Positions 47,241-59,745 of a stretch of DNA of 64,000 bases are shown here, in pieces. Position numbers and translations under genes: made by a program. Positions within the stretch are counted from its first letter, which is position 1. Each line of letters begins with the position of its first letter. Under the pieces are notes generated by a model. That model did no database searches. It had not been told where the DNA came from and was given only the letters and a program-made list of their open reading frames with translations. The stretch is from Eopsaltria australis (Eukaryota; Chordata; Aves; Passeriformes; Petroicidae), in assembly GCA_034509425.1 (NCBI GenBank), contig JAVTVJ010000952.1, positions 312,501-376,500 of the forward strand. Direction: 5' to 3'.

Positions 47241-50200
47241 ACTAACGGAGGAGAGCATGAACCACTTCATCTCTTGCCCCTTTCCATGGCCTGTCAGGGA
47301 GAGTTTATTTTATTCATGCTGTCAGTAAAATTGCCTTCACGTTTGCCTGGGTCGTATGTCAAGGGCATATTTCGCTTTCCAGGTCAGATGCAAGGGAACA
47401 AACATCATGATCCTGACAAGGATGTTTGATGTCATCTGAACACGACGTCCTTTCTCTTATACTGAAATTGATGATTCTGTACATGCTGAAGCCCAGAGCA
47501 TCCTCCTGTGGGTTTCTGTGTCGGTTCCACTTTGCTTGGAGTCTTCCAGCAGTGTCCAAGTGCACCACAGTGCTGGGTGGGCTTGCGAAAACTTTGTCCT
47601 GGAGTCACAGTTCTGGACGTAAATAGCTGTGGGTGTTGTGTATTGGAGAGGAGCCATCCTGCGAGCTGTTAGGAGCTCTCTAAGTCCAAAGGGTCATTAC
47701 TGAGCCCTTGGGGACCTACTGACCAATCCCAGCAATCCCACCTTCACTTGCCAAATAGCCATACCAAGGAAGCCAGACATTAGCTTCTTGAGCCAGCTCA
47801 TCCATTCAGTTCTCTTTGCCTTGACATATTCTTCTATGAAATATGTAACAGCATAACGAGACTCTCATGGCAAGGTTTTCTGAGGTTTATATTGCCTTAA
47901 AAAAATACACCAGGAAGGAGGGAGTGCAGAGCGGTAGCTGGTACCTGCTGCAAGCAGGAGAAGCTCATTCAGAAAGCAAAAACATCTCCTATGGAGATGC
48001 AGGTGCCTCCCCTCTCATCTCCCCTTGCCTTGGCCACCTCTGTAAACAGCATTGGCCACCACAGCCTTGCCCTTCTGCTTTCACCTCTCCAAATATTTTC
48101 ATTACTTTATCAGACAACACAACTGAATTTAAAACTGAACTTCTCAATTTTGTTCTCTTTGTTTTACTTTAGTTGCAATTACGCAGCCATAAATATTGTA
48201 AAAGTAGAGTTTTGTAAGAAAAACCCAATATAGAATAAAGTTGAACTGAATGCGGTAAGCCTTCCTGTTGGTGAGGAGACAATTTTTTGGAAGAAAGATG
48301 TATAGAAAACTTTAATTGTAAAGCTGACATCCTTAGCTTAAGCAATCTCAGTAGGAGAAAGCAGGTTCAGAAGATCATTCCCTGTTTTTCATTCTTGTGC
48401 CATTCCCTACAAACACATTGCTGACTTTTCTCAGAGCCTTTTGGTCTGTTGCAGTAGGACTGTCATTGTGTTGGAAGGAACATACCCAGGTCTCCATATG
48501 ATCCAGAGTCACAGGACACACCATGGACTGGGGAGGGCCAGGAGGGGGTCACAAGTGGGAGATGACAGCGGCTCCCAAGGAGCTCTGTGTTGAGGCATGG
48601 TGGGGGATGAGTGTGTGCTTGAGGGAGCAGTGGGATGGGGGGTCCCTGCTCAGTGGCTTCTTCCCGTGCCTCTTTTACCCACACAAGCTCTGGTGTCCCC
48701 GTGCTGTGGCACTGGGAGCTGTTTGGAGCCTCCCTGTGTGTCCCCAGGGCCTGTTGGGGAGCTTCTATTGACCTGCAGGCACAACACAGTCATGGTCTGT
48801 GCCAAAGGTCTCAGCTCAGATTCCTACGGATCATTCCAGTTGTGAGACATTAATTTGCCACTCTGCAGAAAGGTGTGAGCTCCTTCTGAGCGTTGCTGAA
48901 ATAGGGGTGGAATTTGAGTCAGCCTTGTCTGACAGTTTCCTCCTCAGGTTAATTCTTCGATATGTGAGATGTGAGAGGTCTGGGACTTGCATCCAGAAAG
49001 TGATTTGTGTCATATAAACAGCAGTGAAGAAAAAGAGGCTCTGCAAAATTACAAACTTCAAATGGACGGAGGTTACAGATGCCAGGGACCCTCTGCTGCT
49101 TTGGGGATGGGTTTGCTGGTACTGAGCTCATCTGTTGTCATTTTTATTTCAGAAATGTAATGATGTGAAGGGCTGAAGCCTTGTCTAGGTTTTTTGTTTG
49201 TTTTACCCTGGAAAGCTCCTGTGTATCCCTAGTGTGAGACTTGGGGTGGGTGTTGATCTCTATTCCTCTCTCCAGCACACAGTACCATGCTGATGTGCAG
49301 TGACTTCAGCAGCAACGTGCTGCAACTAAAATGAGAACCAGGATCCACTGGTCTCTGTGAAATGCTGGATGTTTGAATTGTTTATGGGCTCTTGAAAAAT
49401 TTATGCTTTATCATAAGCTACCAGTAGCTCTTTGCCTGACTGCTTTGGCTGATTCCTGCTGCTCTTCAGGCCGTGGCTCCGGTGGGTTTTCTGTCCCAAA
49501 GCAGAGGACAGTCACACCAGCAGGGAGCCCAGGGGGGCAGGAGATGCTCACTCAAAGGAACCTGTCCCACATGGACATGCCTCAAGCTGCCAGCTCCTAC
49601 CTGAAGTCACACATTTTCATGGTGTCTGTCTTGACATTTTGCCCTGAGGGAACATGTCAGGTGAAAGGCCAGGCCAGGTTTCACCTCTCCCTGCACATGT
49701 GCCATGCCTGGTGCCAGCTCCAGACAAGACAGACACCAGGGGTAGTTTTCCCAAATCTTCTCCAGGTTGGCAAAGTAATTTTCCAAAATGTATGTCTCCT
49801 TCCCAAAACCCTTCCTGGGTTTTGCTAGCCCAGCACAACCCATGCTGAGATAATTTTGGAAGGCCAAACTTGTAATTATCATAAACCAAATCCTCAGGAA
49901 CAGTTGGGCTGGCATCTGCTTTTCCTCTGAAACATCTCCATTCAGGAGCTAGGGAAGTACCTAAGTGTTCTTTCTGCAAATGGACAATCCCTGCAAATCT
50001 TTGTTTTAAAAATTAAGTACTGAGAAAATCAGCAACAGAAGCCTCTTAAGGCTTAATTTGAGACTAAGGTGTAAATTAAAAACAAGTCATTAAGACAATG
50101 CCGCTTTTATGGACACTTGTGTTTCAGTTTGAGTGACTTTGGTCTACCTCAGGTCAAGTGGCAGCAAACTTCTGCTGAATGGGAATCAGCTGCTCTTTAG

Positions 50201-50254
50201 AAAAAAAGTACTGTGTCCCCACAGCTTTTCCTGACACTTTAAATCTCTTGAAGT
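47241..50254. other. Unique non-coding sequence
   Basis: Mixed sequence with no recognised repeat. Open frames reach 151 codons (49373-49828) without domains. Confidence 0.5.
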
Positions 50255-51058
50255 CAGAGAGGCCCTGCAGAGAGACCTGGATAAATTAGAGAGATGGGCA
50301 ATCACCAACTGTACTAAGCTTAACAATGGCAAGTGCCAAATTCTGCACCTGGGATAGGGCACTCTTGGCTGTGCATGGACTGGGGAAGGAGAGGCTGGAG
50401 AGCAGCTGAAGAAAGGGACCTGGGAGTCCTGGTTGGTGGCCAGTGGGATGTGAGCCAGCAGTGCCCTGGAGCCAGGAGGGACATCCCTGTCCTGGGGCTG
50501 CCAGACCAAGCACTGCCAGTCGGGCCAGGGAGGGGATTGTCCTGCTCTGCTCTGGGCTGGGGCAGCCTCACCTCGAGTGCTGGGGCAGTTTGGGCACCAC
50601 GATACAAAAAGGACATTAAGCCATTAGAGAGTGTCCAGAGGAGGCCACGGGGATGGGGAAGGGCCTTGAGGAGAAGCCGTGTGAGGAGAGGCTGAGGGCA
50701 CTTGGAATGTTCAGCTGGGGGACACTGAGGGGAAACCTCATTGTGGTCTTCAACATCCTCATGAGGGGCAGCACAGGACAGGCACTGATCTCTGCTCTGT
50801 GTGACAGGGACAGGACCCAGGGAAGGGCTGGAGCTGTGCCAGGGCAGGGTCAGGCTGGAGATCAGGAAAGGTTCTTCCCCCAGAGGGTGCTGGGCACTGC
50901 CCAGGCTCCCCAGGGAATGGGCACGGCCCCGAGGCTGCCAGAGCTCCAGGAGCTGCCAGGGATGCCCAGGGTGCGGCTGTTGGGGTGTCTGTGCAGGGCC
51001 AGGAATGGACTGGATGATCCCTGGGGGTCCCTTCCAGTCAGGATGTTCTGTGATTCTT
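50255..51058 (+). mobile_element. CR1 LINE fragment with decayed ORF2 C-terminal coding
   Basis: About 800 bp of plus-strand CR1. The 5' part is recognisable as the end of the ORF2 reverse transcriptase region: 50280-50336 translates to DKLERWAITNCTKLNNGKC, which fits the CR1 thumb and C-terminal region. Further on come a VQRR-type segment (50633 onward), a GKGLEEKPCEERLRALG-like segment near 50656, and a RVRLEIRK-like block near 50845. Frameshifts and stops break the frame (for example TAG right after CACCTGGGA near 50356), so it is dead. The 3' end reads TGGATGATCC, GGTCCCTTCCAGTCAGGATG, then TTCTGTGATTCTTTG. Its subfamily differs from the GGTGCCCAGAGAAGC copies. Confidence 0.93.
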
Positions 51059-51537
51059 TGAAATACAGCAGTAACTGTAAACTAAGTAATGTCACACATC
51101 CACACCTCTTCAAAGAGCCTCAGTGGCAGTGAGTTTCCCTTACCCGTGTCATGAGGACAGTGACTCCAGGCTGGCTGGGCTTGCTCTTTGCCAGCCTGAA
51201 CCACCTCCAGCAGTTCAGTTGCTGAAATTGAATGGAGCTTCAAAGAGGAGCCTGTTAATGAGCTGTGCAGCTTATGGTGTGTTCCTTGTGGCTCAGATAT
51301 TTCTGCAGACACACAGGGATTTGGGACACCCAGTGTGACCTGACTGAAATGCAGGCTTGCTCTGAAAGCCCAGATGTAGCACAGCTGGATTGCTACAGCT
51401 GTACCTTTAGAGATGTGCACAATGAGCATTATTGCAACTCTGTGTGGGGTTGGGTTTTTTCCTTCTATTTCATGAAGTCTTTTATAAAAAACAAGTATTG
51501 TATCCTCACTCCTAAATGTACTTGGGTTAGGTTTTGT
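51059..51537. other. Unique spacer between CR1 copies
   Basis: Non-repetitive DNA of about 480 bp between opposed CR1 fragments. No gene seen. Confidence 0.5.
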
Positions 51538-51741
51538 AATCATAAGATGGTTTGGGTTGGAAAGGACTGTAAAGATCCTCCATTTCCACCCCCTGCCAGG
51601 GGCAGGGACACCTTCTGCTATCCCAGATTGCTCCCAGCCCCAATGTCCAGCCTGGCCTTGGGCACTGCCAGGGATCCAGGGATCCACAGCTTCTCTGAGC
51701 ACCCTGTGCCAGGGCCTCCCCACACTCACAGCCAAGAATTA
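51538..51741 (-). mobile_element. CR1 LINE 3' fragment
   Basis: Minus-strand CR1. The tail at 51538 (complement AACCATCTTATGATT) is followed by the ATGTCCAGCCTGGCCTTGGG complement region and the AGAGAAGCTGTGGATCC block. It is truncated near 51741, only about 15 bp from the next CR1 piece. Confidence 0.9.
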
Positions 51742-51756
51742 GTCACATGATTTGAC

Positions 51757-51805
51757 CTATGAGCTTTAAGGTCCCTTCCAACTCAAGCTATTCTATGATT
51801 CTATG
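51757..51805 (+). mobile_element. Short CR1 3'-tail fragment
   Basis: Plus-strand CR1 end: GAGCTTTAAGGTCCCTTCCA then CTATTCTATGATTCTATG. It is only about 49 bp long and keeps an intact tail. It faces away from the preceding minus-strand fragment, so the two truncated 5' ends are almost in contact. Confidence 0.85.
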
Positions 51806-52489
51806 TCTTAACATCTCCAAAGAGTGGAGAGGTTTCTATTTCAGGTTTTATAAGCAGCCTGAAACAGAAACTAATTGCAGAAAGGTGAGATGTGACCAAG
51901 GTTTGGTGGCCATTGATAAGAGCACTGCACTGCCATTATTGGTCATTTATGCACAGACAGTCTTCAGGTACCATTACTAAACACAAAAAAAGGATTGATC
52001 GGTGTCCAAAAATGCTTGCCAAATTATCAGAGAAAAAGAGGCAGCGGGAGGAAGGGAAGGATGAACTGGTTTCTCCATTTACACATGGGGGGATTGTGTA
52101 TTGAGCAGATTTAACCCCAGCAGAAATCCCTTGCTGTGTGCTGGTGATTTCACCTCAGAAGATCCTTCTTCTTGGCTGTGTGCACTTCAGTGAAGTAATG
52201 TCCAGTGTGGCATTGCTCCCAGCTTCCGGAAGCGCCTGTTTCGGCGGAGGGAGGGCAGCTGTGGGCTCCGGATGGCCTTTGCAACGCTCCACTTCCAGGC
52301 TGCTCCTGCCACGGCGCTGGGCTGCAGGCTGAGCATTGTCATGCACCCGGCTGCCTTCAAGGAAGGTCTCGAGATTTTTTTCTTTCTTTTCCAAAAGGCG
52401 AAGAAAACATCTGGTAATTTGAGAATTGGTCTTTGTGAGAAAGAGGAGCAGCTCCCCCACTCACTGCGGTGTCACTGTTCTCTGTTTAG
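51806..52489. other. Unique non-coding sequence
   Basis: Mixed sequence, slightly CpG-enriched at 52220-52330. No gene recognised. Confidence 0.45.
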
Positions 52490-52770
52490 ATACCATTAAC
52501 TCGTCCTTTGAAGGTAGTAGATGAGGTTGCCAACAACAATTAAAAAACAATTTTTTGAAAGTGTTGGGTTTCCCGGGCCCTTCTCAGATCAGGAAATGAG
52601 ATTAAAATCAGTTGCTGAAAAGCTACTGTGTTTATTTGAATACAGCCGAGCATGGCGGCTCGGCCGCCTCATTAAAGGAGGCATTATGAGCAGCCTGGTG
52701 TTGTGTTCCCGGTTTGATAAAGAGCATTGTCTGACAGCAAGCTTGGTGCAGCTCCCACTCCATGCTCTGG
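52490..52770. promoter_or_regulatory. Candidate conserved element
   Basis: Complex sequence with CAACAATTAAAAAACAATT near 52534, GAGATTAAAATCAG near 52597, and a CpG-containing core (AGCATGGCGGCTCGGCCGCC near 52649) followed by TCATTAAAGGAGGC. Mixed AT-rich and CpG-rich motif content resembles developmental enhancers. Weak inference. Confidence 0.28.
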
Positions 52771-53823
52771 CACATATTTTCTGCCTCAGTGGTTCCTCTC
52801 AGTAGGATAGCCAGCCTCTGCCTTTCTGTTTGACGTTTTTGCTAATAATTACTTGAAAAATCATCCACTTCTATTTAAAAATTGCTACATGAAGTACTAG
52901 TCCGTCTTTGCATCATGACAGCAAGAGGCCAGTGAAGTAAGGGGTGTTCAGCCACATGAAGCTAACTTCATAAAGCATTGCCCAGGGTGCACTGCAGGAT
53001 GACTGGAAATAATTAGCCTCTGGAGGTTGGAAACCTATGCCGTAAATCCCAGAGCTTGGAGTGAGGAGAGTTTTTTATCACTGTCCTTGACAGAAAAATT
53101 GTAACATCACGGCTTACCTCGTCTTTGACATAATAAACCCACAGCGGTGCTTTGCAGAATCCTGTGCTCACAGCCCCGTTTGCCTCTCCCCTGTCCCAGC
53201 CTTTTCCCATGGGTTACGGCTGGGCTGTAGGAAGTTTCCTTTGGGCCTTAAACCATCACACAGACACGTAATAGCTTCCAGGCGTCTGGCTCCCAGCGAG
53301 AATCAGGCCCTCTCGGAATGAGACAAATTTCCACTGATGCAATCACTTCGACCTCAGAGAACAGCAGGATCTGAAGGTGAATGAGCTGCTCCGAGCTGTC
53401 CCCGCCGGTGCCGTGTGTGCCGAGGGATCCCTGCCCGGGGCTTGTGCTCCAGCACGGACACAGAGCATTCCCAGCACTGCTCTGGGGTGCTGTGAGCACC
53501 TTGGGCTTGGAGCCGCAAATTCAGAGTGGAAACGTCTGCCCGGATCCTCGGGTAAATTGTCGTGTATATCAGGAGTGTCTTGTAAATGATAATGAACAGA
53601 TGCCTTGTACGTACTACACAATAAGCCACTTGAAGTTGTCACCAGTTGTTTATAGATGTTATTAATATTAATAATTTACCACTCATTTCCATATGAAACC
53701 ACATTAGGCTTGTCTACACTGCATCCAGTTACCTGCAGAAGCTGGGAAGCCGTGGCAGCGTGCCCGAGCTAACACGTCCTGCTGAGAAAATGCTGCCTTT
53801 GTTCAGGTCTCGGCAGCACCGAG
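52771..53823. other. Unique non-coding sequence
   Basis: Mixed sequence with moderate CpG content at 53390-53545. No recognised gene or repeat. Confidence 0.45.
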
Positions 53824-54336
53824 CGGGGCTGGGTGGAAGGAGCAGAGCTGGGTGGAAGGAGCAGGGCTGGTGGAAGGAGCAGAGCTGGGTGGAAGGAGCA
53901 GAGCTGGGTGGAAGGAGCAGAGCTGGGTGGAAGGAGCAGGGCTGGGTGGAAGCACAGGGCTGTGGGGAAGGAGCGGGGCTGGTGGAAGGAGCAGAGCTGT
54001 GGGGAAGGTCAGAACTGGATGGAAGGACCGGGCTGTGGAGAAGGAGCAGGGCTGGATGGAAAGACAGGGTTGTGGGGCTGGAGTGGGGCTGGGTGGAAGG
54101 AGTAGGTCTGAGTGGAAGGAGCAGGGCTATGGGGAAGAAGCAGGGGTGGGTGGAAGGAGCAGAGCTGTGGGGAAGGAGCAGGAGTGGATGGAAGGAGCAG
54201 GGCTGTGGGGAAGGAGCAGGGGTGGATGGGAGGAGCAGGGCTGTGGGGAAGGAGCAGGGCTGGATGAAAGGACAGGGCTGTGGGGAAGGAGCAGGGCTGG
54301 GTGGAAGGAGCAGAGCTGTGGGGAAGGAGCAGGGCT
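53824..54336 (+). repeat. Purine-rich 19-bp minisatellite with dimeric higher-order pattern
   Basis: About 27 copies of a unit close to GAGCTGGGTGGAAGGAGCA (19 bp). The first 120 bp are nearly pure 19-bp repeats. Downstream, units alternate with a GCTGTGGGGAAGGAGCAGG type to give a period of about 38-39 bp. The plus strand is strongly G+A rich. A remainder of one on division by three lets all three frames share a 19-residue cycle (WKEQSWVEGAELGGRSRAG), which explains frames of up to 242 codons. These are not genes. Confidence 0.95.
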
Positions 54337-54349
54337 GCTGCTGCTGCTG
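54335..54349 (+). repeat. (CTG)5 triplet run
   Basis: Five CTG triplets form the boundary of the preceding minisatellite. Confidence 0.9.
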
Positions 54350-57300
54350 GCCTGCGTCCTCACACACAGCCCAGGGAGCTGCAGGAACTTGTCAGGCCCC
54401 TGCTCCAGGGACTGTTTTAACTGTTCTGCAGAGCTGAACATCTGCACAAGGAGAGGTTGTTGGGTGGTGAAGGTGCTCTTTGGATCTGGGAAAGGAGGGT
54501 CAAAGCCCTGGGGTCTGTCCTTTGCAGAAGACTTTAGAGACATCAGGTCTGTCTTCTTAGGGAATGGGAAGAAAATATGAATCTGAACAATTTGCCTGAT
54601 TTTGGAATTCCAAAGTTTAATCTCCTCTAGTTTAGGCAAATTTGAAATCTTTATGTTCTGCACAGAAGGAATACAAGAGTTATATGAAAGCATGAGCTTT
54701 TCTACAGCTTTTAGCACTGACCTGCATCTTCCCCCAAGGAATTTAATGGCAATATGCCGGATAATGTCTATACATTTATAAAATAAAGTGAAATGTTTCT
54801 TTCACTCTGTGTGCCACGAGGGGGGATCCCCAATGAGGAGGTGACCGTTCAGAAGTGGGAATCACAGCACTGAGCTCTGGTTCAAGGTGTCCTGCCAGGG
54901 TGTCTGCGTGGCACAGAAGGATCTGGCCTCAAACCTGAAAGAGAGGTTCCTGAACCTTCAGGATTTGGGGGTGCTGAAGTCCCATCCTCAGTGATCATTG
55001 CCTTTGAATCCAATGTTGTGTGGTTTAATGTACAGTATGCTCTGTTGAGGCTGGGTGCAATTATCAGTATTTATTCCCAGAAGCCCGGGGAGATTTTTTT
55101 GTCAAAAGACAAAGCAACAGAAGTTCCACAGTATGCAAAATACAGACCTTTGTATTGCAACTGAAATATTTAGATAGGAATCATTACTGAGTCCTTTTAC
55201 AGCAACCTTGCCAGAGAAAGAGAGAGAGAGGGCTGGGAAGGAAAACACAAAGGAGGTAATAATATCTGATTAGCCAAGCAGCTGAAGAACTGATGGGGAT
55301 TGTGGAGCCTATCAAGGCATCGTGACTTTCCGTGTGAGTGACATTCCACAGCGGAAAGCAGCTACGAGCCAAGGAACTGCTCCTGAATATTACCCTTAGG
55401 ACTTGCCTTTTATTGGTAACCTTGCAGTATCCTCTGCTGGAGCTGTGTGTTCTGAGAATTCGGGCGCTTGGCTGTGGGGCATCACTGACAGCCCCCGCTG
55501 GTGTGAGCCCTCGCTGGGGCACTCAGTGGCCATGCAATGTGGGCAGATATTTTGCAGCTGTCCTCTGTCACTCTGTGTCTTTTCAAAGCTGACACTGTTG
55601 CAGTGACCTGGACAATGTCTGCCATGTATTCTGTGAATTACTGGAGCAGTGTTTTTTGGATGCAGTGTCCAGTGGAACATTGTGCCTGTTGTGTCTCTCA
55701 TTTCCACTAGAGCAATGTCAGCATTTTTGGGGAATCACTTATCATTTAAAGCACTTTGCCAGAGAGAGGACTCTATCTCTTTATCTTACAGGATTTTTGA
55801 GATATAATCAAAAGTGCTAAACAGCCTTAGGTACTTTGGTTCTGTCACTGGAGAAGGCTGGAAGAAGGCTTGGCCATATCTTGTCGACTGTTGCTGGTTT
55901 AATATCCTTCAGGATTCTGGTATTCACAGGTACCTTTCTTTTTCCCTTCCTTGAGGTTGAATTTGGGTGTGAGGGTTGTTTTGCCCTCTTTAGAGCAATC
56001 ACCACAGCAGCAACTGAGATACCAAGCTGCAGTTTGGTCCTTCCTCAGATCTGTGGTGATAGTTCCTTAACTGGAAGAGGAACAAGGCAACACTGCTTTG
56101 TCATGACTGGGCCAGCAAAGATGCTCTCCACAGTAATGTACACATTCACTTTTTTAGTGGTGCACTCCTTCTTCAAAAACAGCTCCTCACGTCGCTAATA
56201 AAGCCATCTTAGATTTGAGCAAAGAGGATTCCAGCTGAATCCTGTAGTAAATCAGCTCTTTGGGGAGAGAAAAATCAGAATTGTCCTTGCTGAGTACTTA
56301 GGACCTGGAAATGGAAACATGAACTTGATGTTGATGGCAGTGAGATTACATTCTAGCTGTTCTTTACTTACTTTCATTTCTAGTATCAGTGGATATCATA
56401 GATTTAAACTCCCAAATTTCACGGTTGCAGGTAGGATCTAGTTTAGAGCACAATATACAATATGTGAGCTGTAAGAAATAGGGCTCCAGCTTCCTGCAGC
56501 TGGAGGAATTGGCTATACCAACTTAATCTGAGTCCACCTCCCACAGAGAGGATGGAGGAATGAAATGAAAAGTATATGTAAAGTTTTGTGTGTTTATTAC
56601 TTTTTAAAAACACTTTTCATGGGTAAAATCTGTCTTTAATGATGCATTCAAACTGTGGTGCTGAAAGTATTGCATAGCTAATGCATTGGTTTGTTTTTGT
56701 TTATTCTGCAGAAATGATGGAATTTCATTTTTTAGCAGAATTACCAGGGCTCCTTTATTATTCACAGGGCTTTAAATGCATGACAGGGGAATGCTAAGTC
56801 CTCAAGGATTTTAATACCAGCTTCTCTGCGAATCTAAACTGGTTTTCCAGCCCACTACTTGGTGGGCCACGGGGGTTTTTCCTGTAGTGTAATACACATT
56901 TAAAGCTTCTTATGGATGGCTACGTCTGCAAATAAGCTCAGAAAGGAGAAGAGGGAATGCATTGTGTTATCTGGAGCTGAGCAGGGGGAGATTATCATAG
57001 AAGAAACCTGAACAAGAGGTGTGACAGCTGCGCAGGCCGAGGTGCTGACTCCCAGCTACCACAGACACGGGCAGTTTCTGCGGGATCACCAAGGGAGGGA
57101 GGGAGGCAGCCTTCACTCAGCATTAGGAATGAGGAAACTTCTGGCTCCCTGGCTGGCTTTTTATGAATTGCAAAGAAGGGAAATACCAAGTAGTAAAGAC
57201 TGTGTGTATTTAATTCCTGAGTAACATTAGGGTTTATTTTGTTTGCTCTTTCATTTCTCCTCTGAATGCTTGTAGGAAATAAATGCAGTGCATTAGCCTG

Positions 57301-59308
57301 GGTTCAGCTGGGCAATGAATGTCTCAGTGTGTGTAATGTACAGCCCTGAGACAGAGATGTGTGTTTTAGACACCCAGGATCCAAGTTCACAGCAAAGGCT
57401 CTTAGGCAATGCAATAATATAGAAAAGCAACACTGGAATTTCTCAATTACACATTTTTAAAGGAAACTTACAGACTTCCAGTTTATATGCAAGACTGGCG
57501 TGGGGGAATTTGATTTTCCACCTCCTTTCCAAGCTCATACACCACGTAGCTTTCCTGAGCTCACCTGATTTCCACATTTGCTCTAAAATTAAGGGAATCA
57601 AAACCTGTCATTACATGATTTGAGCTCCCTTATTAGTCACTAAGACAAGCTGATGGATGGCAAGTCCCCAGCACTGCCAGCAGGCCCCACGTCACGGCCA
57701 CGCACAGCCTCACGTGCTGGAGTGCCCTTGGAGTGCTGCCGCAGTTCGTGCGTACAGTATTTATACTTTATTCAAAACTAGGGCAGTAAAAGTGATCTAG
57801 TGAAATCCACAGCTTCTGGAAGATGCTGCCATGCTGGAGTACGTGCTTGAAACTTTCTAAAAATATTTGCATAAGCATATATTTAAATAAGGATGGATTT
57901 GTGACCTAGTAGGACTAAAGTGGTGTATGGCATTACCAGGCAGAGCTTCCATGGCTTCTCCAGGCTTTCTGGGGCTCTTCCAGCCCCACTTGACCCCAGT
58001 GGTGGGAAGGGAATACCCCAAAGGTGTGAGAGGTTGTGCGCCAGCAGCCAGCTTGTCCTGGAGTCCTGAGCCTACACTGGCACTGTGTGAAGCCAAATTC
58101 CCAACACTTCTATGGGTGTCCATGCTGGTCCATGACCATGGCTGGCAGTGTGCAGGGGTGGGTGGGCACAGGGGGATGTGTGTGTGTTACAGGAGCTGAT
58201 GTGGCACAGGAAGCTCTTGGACAAAAGCAGCTGTGCTGTCCAATGTTTAAAACCTGTCTCTAGACCAAGTCACCCTCATCACTGCGTAATGTGGCCAGTT
58301 AAACAGTAGGCAGTGTGGCACAAATTCTTCATATTTTATATTAAGTCTTTTAAATTCACTCCTATTTTAAAATTCTTTTCTTTTAAAGGGTCACTATTGC
58401 CTAGTGTGGTGTAGGGTGAATGACAGGAATAGTTAACTCAATAAACTTGGGTATTTAAGGCGCTTGGGAGGTGGGTGCCAACCACGGCAATGTGACACTG
58501 ATGCATTCCCTGAAATCTGGCCTAGGGGGAGGAACCTGGCTCCGTGGACAAATCCCACACTGGGAATGTTTCTTTCCATGCTGTGACTGACCTGGGTGAG
58601 CTGCAAGGCCTCATCAGCACTGCCAGCAAGCCCAGGAATAGGGGCATTGGGCTACTGCAGCTGACATGTGGGATGGGGATCCTGGCATTTGTAATTGTTT
58701 GACACCAGCAGTGTAAGAGAAATTGGGTGAATAATTACTAATTAGAAAGATTTAATTTCTCTTGGGCTTCAGAAGAGCATGAGGAGTTTGGCTCCGTTGT
58801 CATCAGTGACGCATTTGAAGAGGCTGATTGTGCCTGTCTGTCCAATACCTGAATTATTGCTCTTTGAGTGACTTTGGCCTGATCTCCTCAGATCTTTGGA
58901 TGTGCTGAGCTTTCTTCATTTCCATGACTCCAAGAGCACAGTGTGGGGCTTGGATATTCTCCAGGGAGGTCCAACCAGCAATTTAGGGCTGCTGTGTCTG
59001 TAGCCTGGTCAAATGCAAGATGTGTTCTAAAGCCCAGGAGTAAAGCCAGTATTGTGGTGCTTTTGCCCTAGGCAGGTGCACAAAGAATGAGAAGTTTCTT
59101 GCTGAGTGTTTATTCCTCCAAGTGGGATTTTGCAGATGTGGGTAAACTGAATCCGTTCTTTCATCTGCTTAAAAGACCTATAAAAGAGCTGTCTGGTGTT
59201 TTACAGAATTGCAGTGTAATTCCAAATCTGCTGCAGACATGCTGCATCCTCTCAGAAGAGCTTTATCTGGTGGTTTAATGTTGCTTTTCACCCAAGTGTG
59301 ATTTATTT
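54350..59308. other. Unique non-coding sequence
   Basis: Mostly AT-rich mixed sequence. No open frame of 60 codons occurs in 54718-55183, 56199-56994, 57225-57856 or 58264-59086. A GA-rich run lies near 55214-55231 and a GGGA run near 57093-57109. A 120-codon plus-strand frame at 55836-56198 has a hydrophobic start but no domain, so it was not called. No recognised repeats. Confidence 0.5.
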
Positions 59309-59745
59309 ATAGAATCAGAGTCACAGAATGGTTTGGGTTGAAGGATCTGTAAAGCTCATCCCATTCCACCCCTGCCATGGGCAGGGACACCTTCCTGCTG
59401 CTCCAAGCCCCAATGTCCAACCTGGCCTTGGACACTGCCAGGGATCCAGGGGCAGCCACAGCTTCTCTGGGAATTCTATTCCAGGGCCTGCCCACCATCC
59501 CAGCCAGGAATTCCTTCCCAATATCCCATCCATCCCTGCCCTCTGACAGTGGGAAGCCATTCCCTGTGTCCTGTCCCTCCATGCCTTGTCCCCAGTCCCT
59601 CTCCAGTCCCTGGAGCCCCTTTAGGCCCTGCAAGGGGCTCTGAGCTCTCCCTGGAGCCTTCTCTCTGGGTGAGCACCAGCAGCTCTCCCAGCCTGGCTCC
59701 AGAGCAGAGGGGCTCCATCCCTCAGAGCATTTCCCTGGCCTCCCC
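59309..59745 (-). mobile_element. CR1 LINE fragment, 5'-truncated
   Basis: About 435 bp of minus-strand CR1. The tail at 59309 (complement CCATTCTGTGACTCTGATTCT) is followed by the GGGCAGGGACACCTTCC and GGATCCAGGGGCAGCCACAG complement blocks. It extends to the 'AGCTCTCCCAGCCTGGCTCC' part near 59688 and ends around 59745. A small deletion near 59395 removes the CCACTGTCCCAGG segment seen in the 10.5-kb copy. Confidence 0.92.

Noticed and set aside
47221..47700. The phrase CTAAGTCCAAAGGG occurring twice about 460 bp apart
   Set aside because: Only 14 bases are shared and the flanks do not match; probably coincidence.
53729..54717. Frames of 196-242 codons on both strands
   Set aside because: Generated by the 19-bp minisatellite; the residue cycle of 19 matches the DNA period and is shared between frames.
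55836..56198. 120-codon frame with hydrophobic N-terminal part, resembling a secreted or membrane protein start
   Set aside because: No conserved domain seen, the hydrophobic stretch is common in T-rich DNA, and there is no supporting exon structure.
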